Shown here one piece after another: positions 45,335 to 54,267 of a stretch of 64,000 bases of DNA. Source of the stretch: Tous-C4FEB sp044356555 (GTDB lineage Bacteria; Verrucomicrobiota; Verrucomicrobiia; Opitutales; Opitutaceae). The position numbers were made by a program, and so were the translations under genes. The notes under the pieces were generated by a model. It saw only the letters and a list, made by a program, of their open reading frames with translations. It was not told the origin of the DNA and made no database searches. Within the stretch, counting starts at the first letter, position 1, and every line of letters starts with the position of its first letter. Location of the stretch: the NCBI GenBank assembly GCA_044356555.1, contig JBIKWB010000010.1, positions 62,001-126,000 on the forward strand, given 5' to 3'.

Positions 45335-45772
45335 CTATTTTTTGCCGGGGCCGATCGGGCGAAGTTCTTGATCGATGGCAGCGAGGGTGAAGCGAGCAAG
45401 CTCGGTCTCCATGCCGGCCTGGGCTATGAAAAAAACCCCGTGAAGGATGGATTCGATTTTGGCTCCGACAGGACATTTATGGTTCGGCGTGAAGGTGCGG
45501 AGGCCGTGGTTGGGGGTGGGTTCGACGGCCCGGTAAACATCAAGAAGCGAGATGTTTTGCGGTGTGCTGGCGAGGGCGAAACCCCCGGTGGCGCCCTTTT
45601 TCGCGGAGACCAGGCGGGCTTTGACGAGGACTGAAAGGAGCCGGCGGATGACGACTGGGTTGGTGGAGACGCTGCCGGCAATCTCGGCCGAAGGCACGGC
45701 TGCGCCTCGGCGGAAGGCCAAATAGGCGAGGATGTGCACGCTGACGGCGAAGCGGGAGTTTCCAGTGATCAA
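45335..45772 (-). CDS. Rrf2-family transcriptional regulator
   Basis: A 145-residue winged-helix regulator beginning ITGNSRFAVSVHILAYLAF, the usual Rrf2 opening, with AEIAGSVSTNPVVIRRLLSV as recognition helix region and KGATGGFALAS as wing. Only one Cys (NHKCPVGA) is present in the region where Fe-S members have three, so it is not an IscR/NsrR-type sensor. The start is apparently TTG at 45772. It is divergent from the helicase gene. Confidence 0.85.
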   Translation of the reverse strand: MITGNSRFAVSVHILAYLAFRRGAAVPSAEIAGSVSTNPVVIRRLLSVLVKARLVSAKKGATGGFALASTPQNISLLDVYRAVEPTPNHGLRTFTPNHKCPVGAKIESILHGVFFIAQAGMETELARFTLAAIDQELRPIGPGKK

Positions 45773-45905
45773 TTTATGTAACTAAGATGGTTGTCTATTG
45801 CCGTATGGTCAAACGGAATGTCGGCTACGCTCTGACGGGCGCGGCCATCTCCGGGGTTGCCAAGCGGGGTATTTGCGAGAGGTTCAGCGGTTTAATTCGT
45901 CACCT

Positions 45906-47564
45906 ATGTTCAAAAAATTTCTCGCGAAGTTGCGCGAAAAAATCGCCCCCGCCAAGAAACCAGCCCCGGCAACAGCCGCATCGACGCCGGCCAAGCCCGC
46001 AGCGCGGGAGCACGATGGTCGCCGGCAGGGCGGCGACGGAGCGCGTCGCGGCGAGGGACAGGGACAAGGCCGCGGCGGCTATGGGCGTGGCAATGGCGAA
46101 GGTCGCGGTGAAGGCCGGTCCGGCCGCGGTAGTGGCGGTGAGCCGCGCCGGGATTTTCAGCCCCGAAGTGGCGAGCGTGGCGGCCGTGGCGGTGGTCGCG
46201 GAGAAGGCGGCGGCGGTGGCCGGCGGGATGATTTTCGCGGCGACAGCCGTGGCCCGCGCGAGCCGCGGGAGCGCCCGGTCATCGACCAGAATTACGACCA
46301 TCCGCGCGCGGCGCCGATCAAGCCGGCGGTGCCGATCGACGTGCCGAAGATGGACACGGCATTTACCAAACTCGGGCTGTCGGATGCGTTGGCATTTGGC
46401 GTGCAGGAGATGGGCTATGTCGAGCCCACGCCGATTCAGGCGCAGGCGATCCCGGTGGTGTTGTCGGGCCGCGATCTGATCGGTTCGGCGCAGACCGGCA
46501 CGGGTAAGACGGCGGCGTTTGCTCTGCCGATCATCCAGAAACTCGGCACCCACGGAAAGCTGCGTTGCCTGATCCTCGAGCCGACCCGGGAACTGGCGCT
46601 GCAGGTAGAGGAAGCGTTTCAGAAATTTTCCAAATTCACCGATCTCCGCGTAACCATCGTCTACGGTGGCGTGGGCTACGGCAAACAGCTGGAGGATCTG
46701 CGCGGCGGGATCGACATCTTGGCGGCGACGCCGGGCCGGCTGCTCGACCACATGGAGCAAGGCAACGTGTCGTTGGCCAACGTGGACATCCTCGTGCTCG
46801 ACGAAGTGGACCGGATGTTGGACATGGGCTTTCTGCCGGACGTGAAGCGGATCGTGCAGAAGACGCCCAATACGCGGCAGACGCTGTTCTTCACGGCCAC
46901 GGTACCACCCGAGATCGCATCGTTGGCGAGTTGGGCGTTGAAAGATCCGGCGCGCGTCGAGATCGGGCGGCAGCGCTCGGTCGCGGAGACGATCGCCCAT
47001 GCGTTTTATCCCGTGGTGGCGTCGCAAAAATTCGACCTGTTGCAACTGCTGCTGGAGCAGACGGATTTCAAGAGCGTGATCATTTTTGCCCGCACGCGGA
47101 TGGGTTCGGACCGCATCGCGGACCGGCTCCAGCGCAAGGGTCACACGGTCGGCGTGCTCCACTCTGACCGTAGCCAGCGCGAGCGCATCGAGGCGCTCGA
47201 GGGCTTCAAGTCAGGCAAATTTGAAGTGCTCGTGGCGACGGACATCGCGGCGCGCGGCTTAGACATCGCGGGCGTCTCCCACGTGATCAACTACGACGTG
47301 CCGGAGAATGCCGAGGACTATGTGCATCGCATCGGTCGCACGGGCCGCGCGCAGAACACCGGCGACGCGTTTACGCTCGTGACTGAGGAAGACGTGCGTG
47401 ACGCCCGCAGCATCGAGCGCTTCACCGGAATGACGATCGAGCGGAAGAAGATCGAGGGTTTCCCCTACATCTATTCGGCGCTCTTTGACGAGAAGGCGCA
47501 GGCGGAAGTCGCGGCGGCGGCGGCGAAACCGGTGAGCCGGTTGCACCGCGGCGTGCGGCGCTGA
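45906..47564 (+). CDS. DEAD-box-family RNA helicase (DEVD variant) with RGG-rich N-terminus
   Basis: A 552-residue RNA helicase. Residues 35-125 are a Gly/Arg-rich region with many RGG and GRG steps, placed before the helicase core; RGG tails are usually C-terminal in bacterial relatives. The core starts with FTKLGLSDALAFGVQEMGYV, then AQTGTGKTAAF (motif I), PTRELA, ATPGRLLDH, VLDEVDRMLDMGF (motif II reads DEVD) and FFTATVPPEI (TAT in place of SAT). HRIGRTGR is intact. ATG at 45906 was chosen over a TTG at 45798. A terminator follows. Confidence 0.92.
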   Translation: MFKKFLAKLREKIAPAKKPAPATAASTPAKPAAREHDGRRQGGDGARRGEGQGQGRGGYGRGNGEGRGEGRSGRGSGGEPRRDFQPRSGERGGRGGGRGEGGGGGRRDDFRGDSRGPREPRERPVIDQNYDHPRAAPIKPAVPIDVPKMDTAFTKLGLSDALAFGVQEMGYVEPTPIQAQAIPVVLSGRDLIGSAQTGTGKTAAFALPIIQKLGTHGKLRCLILEPTRELALQVEEAFQKFSKFTDLRVTIVYGGVGYGKQLEDLRGGIDILAATPGRLLDHMEQGNVSLANVDILVLDEVDRMLDMGFLPDVKRIVQKTPNTRQTLFFTATVPPEIASLASWALKDPARVEIGRQRSVAETIAHAFYPVVASQKFDLLQLLLEQTDFKSVIIFARTRMGSDRIADRLQRKGHTVGVLHSDRSQRERIEALEGFKSGKFEVLVATDIAARGLDIAGVSHVINYDVPENAEDYVHRIGRTGRAQNTGDAFTLVTEEDVRDARSIERFTGMTIERKKIEGFPYIYSALFDEKAQAEVAAAAAKPVSRLHRGVRR

Positions 47565-47585
47565 GCCAGCGGGCGCAGCGAAATC

Positions 47586-47612
47586 AAAGGCCGGTGCGAA
47601 CCGGCTTTTTTT
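47586..47612 (+). terminator. Intrinsic terminator after the helicase gene
   Basis: Stem GCCGGT/ACCGGC extended by G-T and A-T pairs, GCGA loop, followed by a run of seven T's. It separates the helicase from the ars operon. Confidence 0.88.
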
Positions 47613-47682
47613 GTGTCCGGTTCCTGCCGCGATCCACCGATCGCGCTTGATTCATATTCCTTGGCAAGCATACGGATTGGGC

Positions 47683-48066
47683 GTGGATCTGATCAAAATC
47701 TACGAATGCCTGTGCGACCGGACGCGGTTGCGGTTGCTCAACGTGCTGGCGCAGGGGCCGGTGTGTGTATGTCACTTTCAGGCGGTGCTCGGGGAGCCGC
47801 AGGTAAAGATTTCCAAGCATCTGGGGTATCTGCGGGAGCGCGGCCTGGTAGAATGTGAGCGGCATGGAAACTGGGTGGTCTATGCGTTGCCGACGAAGCC
47901 GTCGCGGGAGCTGAAGGCGAATCTGGCGTGTTTGCAGGACTGCGCGCGGGAGCATGCGGTGTTTAAACGCGATCTGGCGCGGCTCAAAAAGATCGAGCCG
48001 GCGTGCGCCTGGGTGCGGGCGGGCGAGCCGGAGAAGGCGCCGGGGCAGGTGCGTTGCGGCTGCTAG
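47683..48066 (+). CDS. arsR: ArsR-family arsenic-responsive repressor
   Basis: A 127-residue winged-helix repressor. The opening VDLIKIYECLCDRTRLRLLN with GPVCVCHFQ (Cys28 and Cys30) fits the arsenite-binding site of ArsR proteins; further Cys residues lie at LACLQDCARE and the C-terminal CGC. The recognition helix is QVKISKHLGYLRERGLVE. I chose the GTG at 47683 because family members start MDLIKIY; the frame is open upstream to a TTG. It is followed by gapdh and arsJ, so it probably represses all three until arsenite or a related ligand binds. Confidence 0.9.
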   Translation: MDLIKIYECLCDRTRLRLLNVLAQGPVCVCHFQAVLGEPQVKISKHLGYLRERGLVECERHGNWVVYALPTKPSRELKANLACLQDCAREHAVFKRDLARLKKIEPACAWVRAGEPEKAPGQVRCGC

Positions 48067-48091
48067 GGCGTGGTGGGAGAAGACTTTTAAC

Positions 48092-49105
48092 ATGAAGAAA
48101 ACGAAGATTGGCATCAACGGGTTTGGGCGGATCGGGCGGCTGACGCTGCGGGCGGCTTGGGATTGGCCGGAATTTGATTGGGCGCTGATCAATGATCCGA
48201 AAGGCGGCGCGGAGTGCGCGGCGCACTTGCTCACCTTCGACTCGGTGCAAGGCCGTTGGGCGCACGAGGCGAAGGCCGAAGCCGGGGCGATCAAGGTAGC
48301 CGGGCGCAGCATCGCGTTTGCGGAGCAGAGCAAGCCGGGAGAGGTGGATTGGGCGGCGCACGGCGTGGAGATCGTGTTGGAGTGCAGCGGGAAGTTTCGC
48401 ACGCCGGCAGAGCTTGCGGCGTATTTTGAACGCGGCGTGAAGAAGGTGATCGTGGCGGCGCCGGTGAAGGGTGAGGCGCTGAACATCGTGATGGGCGTGA
48501 ACGACGGTCTCTATGAACCGGCGAAGCATCATCTGCTGACGAACGCGTCGTGCACGACCAACTGTCTCGCGCCGGTGGTGAAGGTGATGCACGAGGGCAT
48601 CGGCATCGAGCATGGGGCGATCACCACGTTGCACGACGTGACGAACACGCAGACGCTCGTCGATGCGCCGCACAAAGATCTCCGGCGGGCGCGGGCGGCA
48701 GGGATGTCGCTCATCCCGACGACGACCGGGAGCGCGACGGCCATCGGGATGATTTACCCCGAGTTGCTCGGGAAGCTGAACGGCCACGCGGTACGGGTGC
48801 CGTTGCTCACGGGCTCGCTCACGGATTGCGTTTTTCAGATGAAGCGGGACACGACGATCGGGGAAGTGAACGCATTGCTGAAGGCGGCGAGCGAGAGCGG
48901 ACCTTTGAAAGGAATTTTGGGTTACGAGGAGCGGCCGTTGGTCTCGATCGATTACAAAGGGAGTCCGCTGTCGGCGACGGTGGACGCGCTTTCGACGATG
49001 GTCGTAAATGGGCGGATGGTGAAAATCTACGCGTGGTACGACAACGAGTGGGGTTACTCGAACCGGATGGCGGAACTGACGCGGAAGGTGGCGGTGGCGC
49101 TCTGA
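48092..49105 (+). CDS. ArsJ-associated glyceraldehyde-3-phosphate dehydrogenase
   Basis: A 337-residue type I GAPDH with GINGFGRIGRLTLR at the N-terminus, the active-site SCTTNC (Cys154) and YDNEWGYSNRMAEL near the C-terminus. In arsenate-resistance operons such an enzyme makes 1-arseno-3-phosphoglycerate from glyceraldehyde-3-phosphate and arsenate, which ArsJ then exports. Neighbours arsR (25 bp upstream) and arsJ (21 bp downstream) make that role more likely than glycolysis. Confidence 0.92.
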   Translation: MKKTKIGINGFGRIGRLTLRAAWDWPEFDWALINDPKGGAECAAHLLTFDSVQGRWAHEAKAEAGAIKVAGRSIAFAEQSKPGEVDWAAHGVEIVLECSGKFRTPAELAAYFERGVKKVIVAAPVKGEALNIVMGVNDGLYEPAKHHLLTNASCTTNCLAPVVKVMHEGIGIEHGAITTLHDVTNTQTLVDAPHKDLRRARAAGMSLIPTTTGSATAIGMIYPELLGKLNGHAVRVPLLTGSLTDCVFQMKRDTTIGEVNALLKAASESGPLKGILGYEERPLVSIDYKGSPLSATVDALSTMVVNGRMVKIYAWYDNEWGYSNRMAELTRKVAVAL

Positions 49106-49126
49106 AAAATCGGGCGCCCGCGAGGG

Positions 49127-50389
49127 ATGCCCCATCACCTGATGAATCTCAGAAATTACATCGTCGTCACGGCGGCCTACTGGGGGTTCACGCTCACGGA
49201 CGGGGCGCTGCGGATGCTGGTGCTGCTGCACTTCGCGCAGCAGGGATTTAGTCCGGTGCGGCTGGCGATGTTGTTTCTGTTCTACGAGTTTTTCGGGATC
49301 GTCACGAATTTGTTCGGCGGGTGGCTGGCGAGCCGGATGGGGCTGCGGGTGACGTTGCTCGCGGGGTTGGGCTTGCAGGTGGCGGCGCTGGGGATGCTCG
49401 GGGCGTTGAATCCGGCGTGGACCGCGGGAATCGCGCTCGGCTACGTGATGGCGGCGCAGGCGCTTTCGGGGATCGCCAAGGATCTCACGAAGATGAGCTC
49501 GAAGAGCGCGATCAAGGTGCTGGTGCCGGCCGGCGAGGAAGGGCGCGGGGCGCTGTTTCGGTGGGTGGCGATTTTGACCGGCTCGAAGAACGCGCTGAAG
49601 GGCGTTGGCTTTTTTCTCGGCGGGTTTTTGCTGAGCGTGGCGGGGTTTGCCGGCGCGCTGTGGGCGATGGCGGCGGGACTGGCGGTGATGTTGGCGGGGG
49701 CGTGGGCGGTGTTGCCGCCGGCGATGGGCAAGGCGAAGCAGAAGGCGGGTTGGCGGGAGCTGTTTGCGAAGAGCCGGCCGGTGAACGTGCTCTCGGCGGC
49801 GCGATTCTTTTTGTTCGGGGCGCGTGATATTTGGTTCGTGGTGGGTGTGCCGGTTTTCCTGAGCGTATCGCTCGGTTGGAGCGGGGCGCGGGTCGGGGCA
49901 TTCATGGCTTGCTGGGTGATCGGCTACGGGATCGTGCAGTCGTTGGCACCGGCAGTTTTTCGTGGGCGGGCGCCGGCGGGCGGGGTTGCGGCCGGTCTCG
50001 CGTTTGTGCTCGCAGCGGTGGCGGCGGGTGTGCCGCTGCTGCTCGGGACAGGGCTGCCGGCGGGCGGCGTGATTGTGGGCGGGCTGGCGGTGTTCGGGGT
50101 GGTGTTCGCGCTGAACTCGGCGGTCCATTCCTACCTGATTTTGGATTACACGGACGGCGACAAGGTCGCGTTGAACGTAGGGTTTTACTACATGGCGAAT
50201 GCGGGTGGGCGGCTCGTGGGGTGCTTGTTGTCGGGGGTGCTGTTTCAAATCGGCGGGCTCGCGGGGTGTCTGTGGGGCACGTTCGGGTTTACGTTGGCGG
50301 CGGGGATGATCGCGTTGGCGTTGCCGCGGACGGCGGCGCATCCGGAAAAACTCGCGGCGGCGGGAGTGGGCGCGGATGGCGGGGACTGA
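49127..50389 (+). CDS. arsJ: Organoarsenical efflux MFS transporter
   Basis: A 420-residue MFS protein with about 12 transmembrane helices. The opening TAAYWGFTLTDGALRMLVL, the loop ALSGIAKDLTKMSSKSAIK and LTGSKNALKGVGFFLGG are ArsJ signatures. It exports 1-arseno-3-phosphoglycerate made by the GAPDH next door. An internal ATG at 49142 is an equally possible start. No arsC, arsM or acr3 is nearby, so this is the arsenate-only type of set. Confidence 0.92.
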   Translation: MPHHLMNLRNYIVVTAAYWGFTLTDGALRMLVLLHFAQQGFSPVRLAMLFLFYEFFGIVTNLFGGWLASRMGLRVTLLAGLGLQVAALGMLGALNPAWTAGIALGYVMAAQALSGIAKDLTKMSSKSAIKVLVPAGEEGRGALFRWVAILTGSKNALKGVGFFLGGFLLSVAGFAGALWAMAAGLAVMLAGAWAVLPPAMGKAKQKAGWRELFAKSRPVNVLSAARFFLFGARDIWFVVGVPVFLSVSLGWSGARVGAFMACWVIGYGIVQSLAPAVFRGRAPAGGVAAGLAFVLAAVAAGVPLLLGTGLPAGGVIVGGLAVFGVVFALNSAVHSYLILDYTDGDKVALNVGFYYMANAGGRLVGCLLSGVLFQIGGLAGCLWGTFGFTLAAGMIALALPRTAAHPEKLAAAGVGADGGD

Positions 50390-50555
50390 GTTGGAGCGGA
50401 GTGGGGACTTTCCCCGGAACTCCAGAACTCCCCGGATTTTTTTAGTTCGAGCCCGGGGGGCTTCCGTTGGCTGATGGCAAGGGGAAGTTTGCCGGGAGTG
50501 AACGGAGTAGGGCTTGCGCTGAGCGCGGGCGGGCGGAGATGGTGGCGTCTTACGA

Positions 50556-51155
50556 ATGAAACTGGACATTCCCGCGGGCGATTTCGCCGGCTACATTTTT
50601 GATTTGGATGGGACCTTGATCGACTCGATGCCGATCCACTACGTGGCGTGGGATGCGGCGATGCGGCGGGCGGGATTGCGGGAAAAATTGAGCGAAGAGT
50701 TGTTTTACTCGCTCGGGGGTGTGCCCACGCGCCGGGTGGCGCAACTGATCGGGCAGCACTACGGACTCACGGTGGACGTGGAGCAGGTTTTCCACGAGAA
50801 GGAGGCGTTTTTCACGGAGAAACTCGCGGGTGTGACGTTGATCGGGCCGGTGGTGGCGGTGGCGCGGGAGGTGGCCAAAACCCGGCCGGTGGCGATCGCT
50901 TCGGGCGGGCCGCGGGAGATCGTGGAGCGGTCGCTGGCGGTGAGCGGATTGGCGCCGTTATTTCCGGTGGTGGTGTCGGCGGATGACGTGGTGCACGGGA
51001 AGCCCTCGCCGGACATGTTTCTGTTGGCCGCGAAACGGATGGGCGTGCCGGCGGACCGATGCCTGGTGTTTGAAGACGCGGAGCCTGGAATGCGCGCGGC
51101 CGAGGCGGCGGGGATGCCGTGGGTGCGGGTCGACAGCCGTAAAATCAAGGGTTGA
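50556..51155 (+). CDS. HAD-superfamily phosphatase (beta-phosphoglucomutase-like)
   Basis: A 199-residue HAD hydrolase with cap domain C1. Motif I is FDLDGTLIDS (Asp16 and Asp18), motif II PVAIASGG, the Lys motif is GKPSPDMFLLAAKRMG and motif IV VFEDAEPGMRAAEAAG. The short length and the SGGPREIV step resemble YqaB/fructose-1-phosphatase-type enzymes. Substrate not assigned. It stands alone 166 bp after arsJ. Confidence 0.87.
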   Translation: MKLDIPAGDFAGYIFDLDGTLIDSMPIHYVAWDAAMRRAGLREKLSEELFYSLGGVPTRRVAQLIGQHYGLTVDVEQVFHEKEAFFTEKLAGVTLIGPVVAVAREVAKTRPVAIASGGPREIVERSLAVSGLAPLFPVVVSADDVVHGKPSPDMFLLAAKRMGVPADRCLVFEDAEPGMRAAEAAGMPWVRVDSRKIKG

Positions 51156-51339
51156 GTGAGCGGATGGCGCCGCTGAGTTCGCCGCTTTCGAGACGAAAGT
51201 CGGACGCCGGCGGAGTGACCGGTGGGCCGGCAGATGATACCTGAGCGAGGAGGATTAGCGCTGGAAATAGGTAAGGGCGGAGCAAAGGAAAATGATTTCG
51301 GGCTTTCTTGGTGGTGTTGATTCGTGTTCCGCTCAGGGG

Positions 51340-52443
51340 ATGAAACTAGAGACGTTGGTCAAACCGTCGGTGCGCACCCAACCAAGCTACGAACCGGGTA
51401 AGCCGATCGAGGATGTGGCGCGGGAGCTGGGCCTGGATCCGGCAACGATCATAAAACTGGCGTCGAATGAGAATCCTTGGGGGCCGTCGCCAAAGGCGCT
51501 GGCGGCGGCGAAGGCAGCATTGGACCACAGCGAACTTTATCCCGACGGCGGTTGTTTTGCTCTACGGCAGAAACTGGCGGCGGTGCACGGCCTCGGAGCG
51601 GATCAGTTTGTCATCGGAAACGGCTCGAACGAGATCATCGAGCTGTTGGGTCATGTCTTTTTGGGCTCGGAGGACGAAGTGGTTTTCGGCGGACCCGCGT
51701 TTGTGGTTTATAAACTGGTGACGCTGCTGTTCGGGGCAAAGGTGGTGGAGGTGCCGCTGCAGCACTGGCAGCACGACCTCGCCGGGATGGCACGTGCGAT
51801 CACGCCGCGAACGAAGCTGGTCTTTGTGGCGAGCCCGAACAATCCGACCGGGACGGCGAACGATGCGGCCGAATTGACGGCTTGGGCGCGGGCGTTACCG
51901 GAGCATGTGATCGCGGTTTTCGACGAGGCGTATGCGGAGTATCTGGCCCCGGGAACGGCGATGGACCTGCGGCCGTTGATTGCGGAAGGCCGAAAGGTGA
52001 TCGGCCTGCGGACGTTTTCGAAGATTTACGGGTTGGCCTCGTTGCGGGTCGGCTACGGGTATGCCGGGGCGGAACTGGCCGCTTTGTTGAACCGGGTGCG
52101 GCAACCGTTTAACGTCAACGCCATCGCACAGGCGGCGGCAACGGCGGCGTTGGACGATCGGGAATTCGCGGAAAAATGTGCCCGGGAGAACCGGACCGGA
52201 CTGGTGCAAATCGAGGCGGGGTTGCGCGAGCTGGGGTTGGAGTGGGTGCCGAGCGTGGCGAACTTTATGTTGGTGAAAGTGGGCGATGGCGCGCGGGTTT
52301 TCGGTGCGTTGCAGGCGCGCGGGGTGATCGTGCGGCCGGTGAAGATTTATGGATTGCCCGACTGGATCCGGGTAACGGTAGGCACGCCCGAGCAGAATGC
52401 GCGGCTGTTGGCGGAACTGAAGGTGGCGTTGGCGAGCCGTTAA
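51340..52443 (+). CDS. hisC: Histidinol-phosphate aminotransferase
   Basis: A 367-residue class I/II PLP aminotransferase. It shows KLASNENPWGPSPKALAA, SPNNPTGTANDAAEL, VFDEAYAEYL and the PLP lysine in FSKIYGLASLRVGYG (Lys228). These are HisC2 features; it transaminates imidazole-acetol phosphate to histidinol phosphate and may also act on aromatic amino acids. No other his gene lies beside it. The ATG at 51340 was chosen over an upstream ATG at 51292 because the family sequence begins there. Confidence 0.9.
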   Translation: MKLETLVKPSVRTQPSYEPGKPIEDVARELGLDPATIIKLASNENPWGPSPKALAAAKAALDHSELYPDGGCFALRQKLAAVHGLGADQFVIGNGSNEIIELLGHVFLGSEDEVVFGGPAFVVYKLVTLLFGAKVVEVPLQHWQHDLAGMARAITPRTKLVFVASPNNPTGTANDAAELTAWARALPEHVIAVFDEAYAEYLAPGTAMDLRPLIAEGRKVIGLRTFSKIYGLASLRVGYGYAGAELAALLNRVRQPFNVNAIAQAAATAALDDREFAEKCARENRTGLVQIEAGLRELGLEWVPSVANFMLVKVGDGARVFGALQARGVIVRPVKIYGLPDWIRVTVGTPEQNARLLAELKVALASR

Positions 52444-52766
52444 AGTTGGCCGTCAATGTTGGCGACGGGCGAGCGCGAGGTCGGCATCGAGGTGGGCGCG
52501 AATCGAAGCGAGCACGGTCGCGTGGTCGGGAGTGAATAGGAAAGCATCGCCGCCCAGTGCAGGGCGGCCTCGACGTTGCTGCGGCCGCGGAGTGCGTGAA
52601 GCAGATGAAGAAGGACAAGCGATACCAGCGGGACGTGTATTGAGAATTGGGGGCATCGTCGGGAAATGCGCAGCCGTCCAAGATTGACGTTTGTGTTCAC
52701 AAACAATCGGGGGCGTCGACGTATGGCGGTCTGATCCATGAGTCTGACCCGTAACAGTCGTTTTGC

Positions 52767-52853
52767 CTCGGCACCAGTGCCGGTCGCGGCGTCGGCAAGC
52801 CCAACGCCGAAGTGCTGGCCAAGGTCGGCGTGCAGAATCTCTGCGGCTGTTGA
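52767..52853 (+). pseudogene. Unidentified coding remnant (3' end)
   Basis: A GC3-rich frame reads LGTSAGRGVGKPNAEVLAKV then GVQNLCGC before TGA at 52851. The codon use is like that of neighbouring genes, but there is no start and no family I recognise. It may be the 3' end of a lost gene. Confidence 0.35.
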
Positions 52854-52988
52854 GTCCCTTTTTCCGTTCGGACTCGCCCCGCGAGAAACGTAGGCCCGCT
52901 GGTTGGCACGATCTACTCGTGATGGTCCTCATCCTTGAAGTCGTCGGCCGCCTTGTCCGCGCCTATGATTCCGCAAAGGAAACTCCAG

Positions 52989-53018
52989 CCCGGCTAGCCG
53001 GGTGCCGACAAAGTCGGC
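52989..53018. repeat. Adjacent palindromes upstream of lacI
   Basis: CCCGGCTAGCCGGG (52989-53002) is a perfect 14-bp palindrome. It is followed by GCCGAC aaa GTCGGC (53004-53018). The pair could be a REP-like unit or an RNA hairpin pair ahead of the regulator gene. Confidence 0.6.
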
Positions 53019-53048
53019 GGGGCCCGTGGTTTTGGGATTGCCTCTCTC

Positions 53049-53054
53049 TATACT
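53049..53054 (+). promoter_or_regulatory. Possible -10 box for the LacI regulator gene
   Basis: TATACT at 53049-53054 lies 34 bp before the start at 53089. No convincing -35 is present at the right distance, so this is tentative. Confidence 0.3.
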
Positions 53055-53088
53055 TGCTTGGGTCGGAGCCACGCGACTTTGTGCCTAA

Positions 53089-54117
53089 ATGAAGCATAGT
53101 CGCGTTACGCAGGCCGACATTGCGCGCCGGGCGAAGGTCACGCAGACGACGGTGTCGCTGGCGATGCGCCGTCATCCCTCGATTTCCCAAGCTACGCGCG
53201 AGCGAATTGCCAGCCTAGCCAAGAAAATGGGCTACGTACCCGACCCAATGCTGGCTTCGCTGGTGGCTTATCGCCGGGCTCAACGTCCGGCCAGCTTCCA
53301 AGGCGTGTTAGGCTGGGTCACCAACTATCCTACTGAGCGCGGCTGGTGGAACGGGCAGCAGATTGGCTATTTCAAGGGCGCCACACAGCAGGCGCAGGAG
53401 TTGGGTTACAAGCTCGAGACGGTGTGGCTACGCGAACCGGGGCTGAAGCGGGATCGGATCAAACAGATTCTTTTTGCGCGCGGCATTCAAGGGTTGCTCA
53501 TGGCGCCGCAACCCAAGCCGCATACGAAGATTGACTTGGCCTGGGCGGATTTCTCGGCCGTCGCGTTCGGACACACGCTCCAGCAGCCTCAGCTCCATGT
53601 GGTGATGAACCATCAATTTCGAAACATGGTGAACCTGATTCGGAAATTGCATGCCCTTGGTTTGCACCGCGTGGGCCTCGCGATGCCCTCGAGCCAAGAT
53701 GAGCGGGCGGAGCATAGCTATCTGGCAGGATATCTCGTCGAGCAGATCAAATGCGCCCGCCCGGACCGGCTGCCTTACCTCCTCACGGAGAAATTCGAGC
53801 AGAGGGAATTTACTGCTTGGTTCCAGGAACACCGGCCCCGCGCCATAGTCACGGACTTGAGAACCGCGCCGCAGATCCAGTCATGGCTCCAGCTCCTGGG
53901 CTGCCGGGTGCCCGGGGACATCGCCTTGGTCCTGCCCAACGTTCCCTTTGGAGACTCCTTCTACACGGGCATCGATGAGAATCCCCTGCTGGTGGGAGCC
54001 ACAGCCGTCAATGCCGCGGTCGGCATGATTCATCGTGGCGAGCGGGGCGCGCCGGAAAATCCGCGCTCCATCCTTATTGAAGGAAGCTGGTTTCCGGGCA
54101 AAAGCCTGCGGCCTTAG
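53089..54117 (+). CDS. LacI-family regulator of the downstream catabolic cluster
   Basis: A 342-residue LacI-type regulator. The helix-turn-helix reads VTQADIARRAKVTQTTVSLA, with hinge region MGYVPDPMLASLVAYRR instead of the canonical form. The sensor domain is of the LacI type but diverged (ARGIQGLLMAPQPK, HALGLHRVGLAMPSS). It lies 150 bp before the DapA-family gene and on the same strand, so it most likely controls the eight genes that follow. Ligand unknown. Confidence 0.85.
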   Translation: MKHSRVTQADIARRAKVTQTTVSLAMRRHPSISQATRERIASLAKKMGYVPDPMLASLVAYRRAQRPASFQGVLGWVTNYPTERGWWNGQQIGYFKGATQQAQELGYKLETVWLREPGLKRDRIKQILFARGIQGLLMAPQPKPHTKIDLAWADFSAVAFGHTLQQPQLHVVMNHQFRNMVNLIRKLHALGLHRVGLAMPSSQDERAEHSYLAGYLVEQIKCARPDRLPYLLTEKFEQREFTAWFQEHRPRAIVTDLRTAPQIQSWLQLLGCRVPGDIALVLPNVPFGDSFYTGIDENPLLVGATAVNAAVGMIHRGERGAPENPRSILIEGSWFPGKSLRP

Positions 54118-54202
54118 CGGCCGGCGTCAGGCGAAAATAAATCCAAGCGGACGGTTCCCCGGCCGCCGCCACCCCGGACTTTTTAGTAAAAGTGCCGACG
54201 TT

Positions 54203-54217
54203 GCTGCATGTCGCAGC
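54203..54217. promoter_or_regulatory. Inverted repeat GCTGC-N5-GCAGC, operator candidate
   Basis: GCTGC (54203-54207) and GCAGC (54213-54217) flank five bases in the 150-bp gap between the LacI gene and the lyase gene. It is placed well for an operator of the cluster, but the arms are short. Confidence 0.3.
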
Positions 54218-54267
54218 GGGTTAAGCCACGCCTTCACAACCCTTAGCCCCGTCGACCCAATTTCCGC

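Larger units (their letters stand above)
52444..53088. other. 645-bp gap before the LacI-led cluster
   Basis: No intact gene. On the minus strand 52453-52640, coding-like stretches in two frames (RGRSNVEAALHWAAM and FLFTPDHATVLASIRAHLDA) suggest a frameshifted remnant of unknown origin. A plus-strand remnant (52767-52853) and a hairpin pair (52989-53018) are listed. The right end carries the LacI gene's promoter. Confidence 0.5.

Noticed and set aside
47984..50569. 861-residue minus-strand frame opposite gapdh-arsJ
   Set aside because: Arg/Pro/His-rich composition and complete overlap with two recognised genes show it is a reading shadow.
51145..51285. 46-residue minus-strand frame with a signal-peptide-like start (TTG)
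   Set aside because: Hydrophobic opening and coding-like codons are suggestive, but it overlaps the HAD gene end, uses TTG and has no recognisable family.
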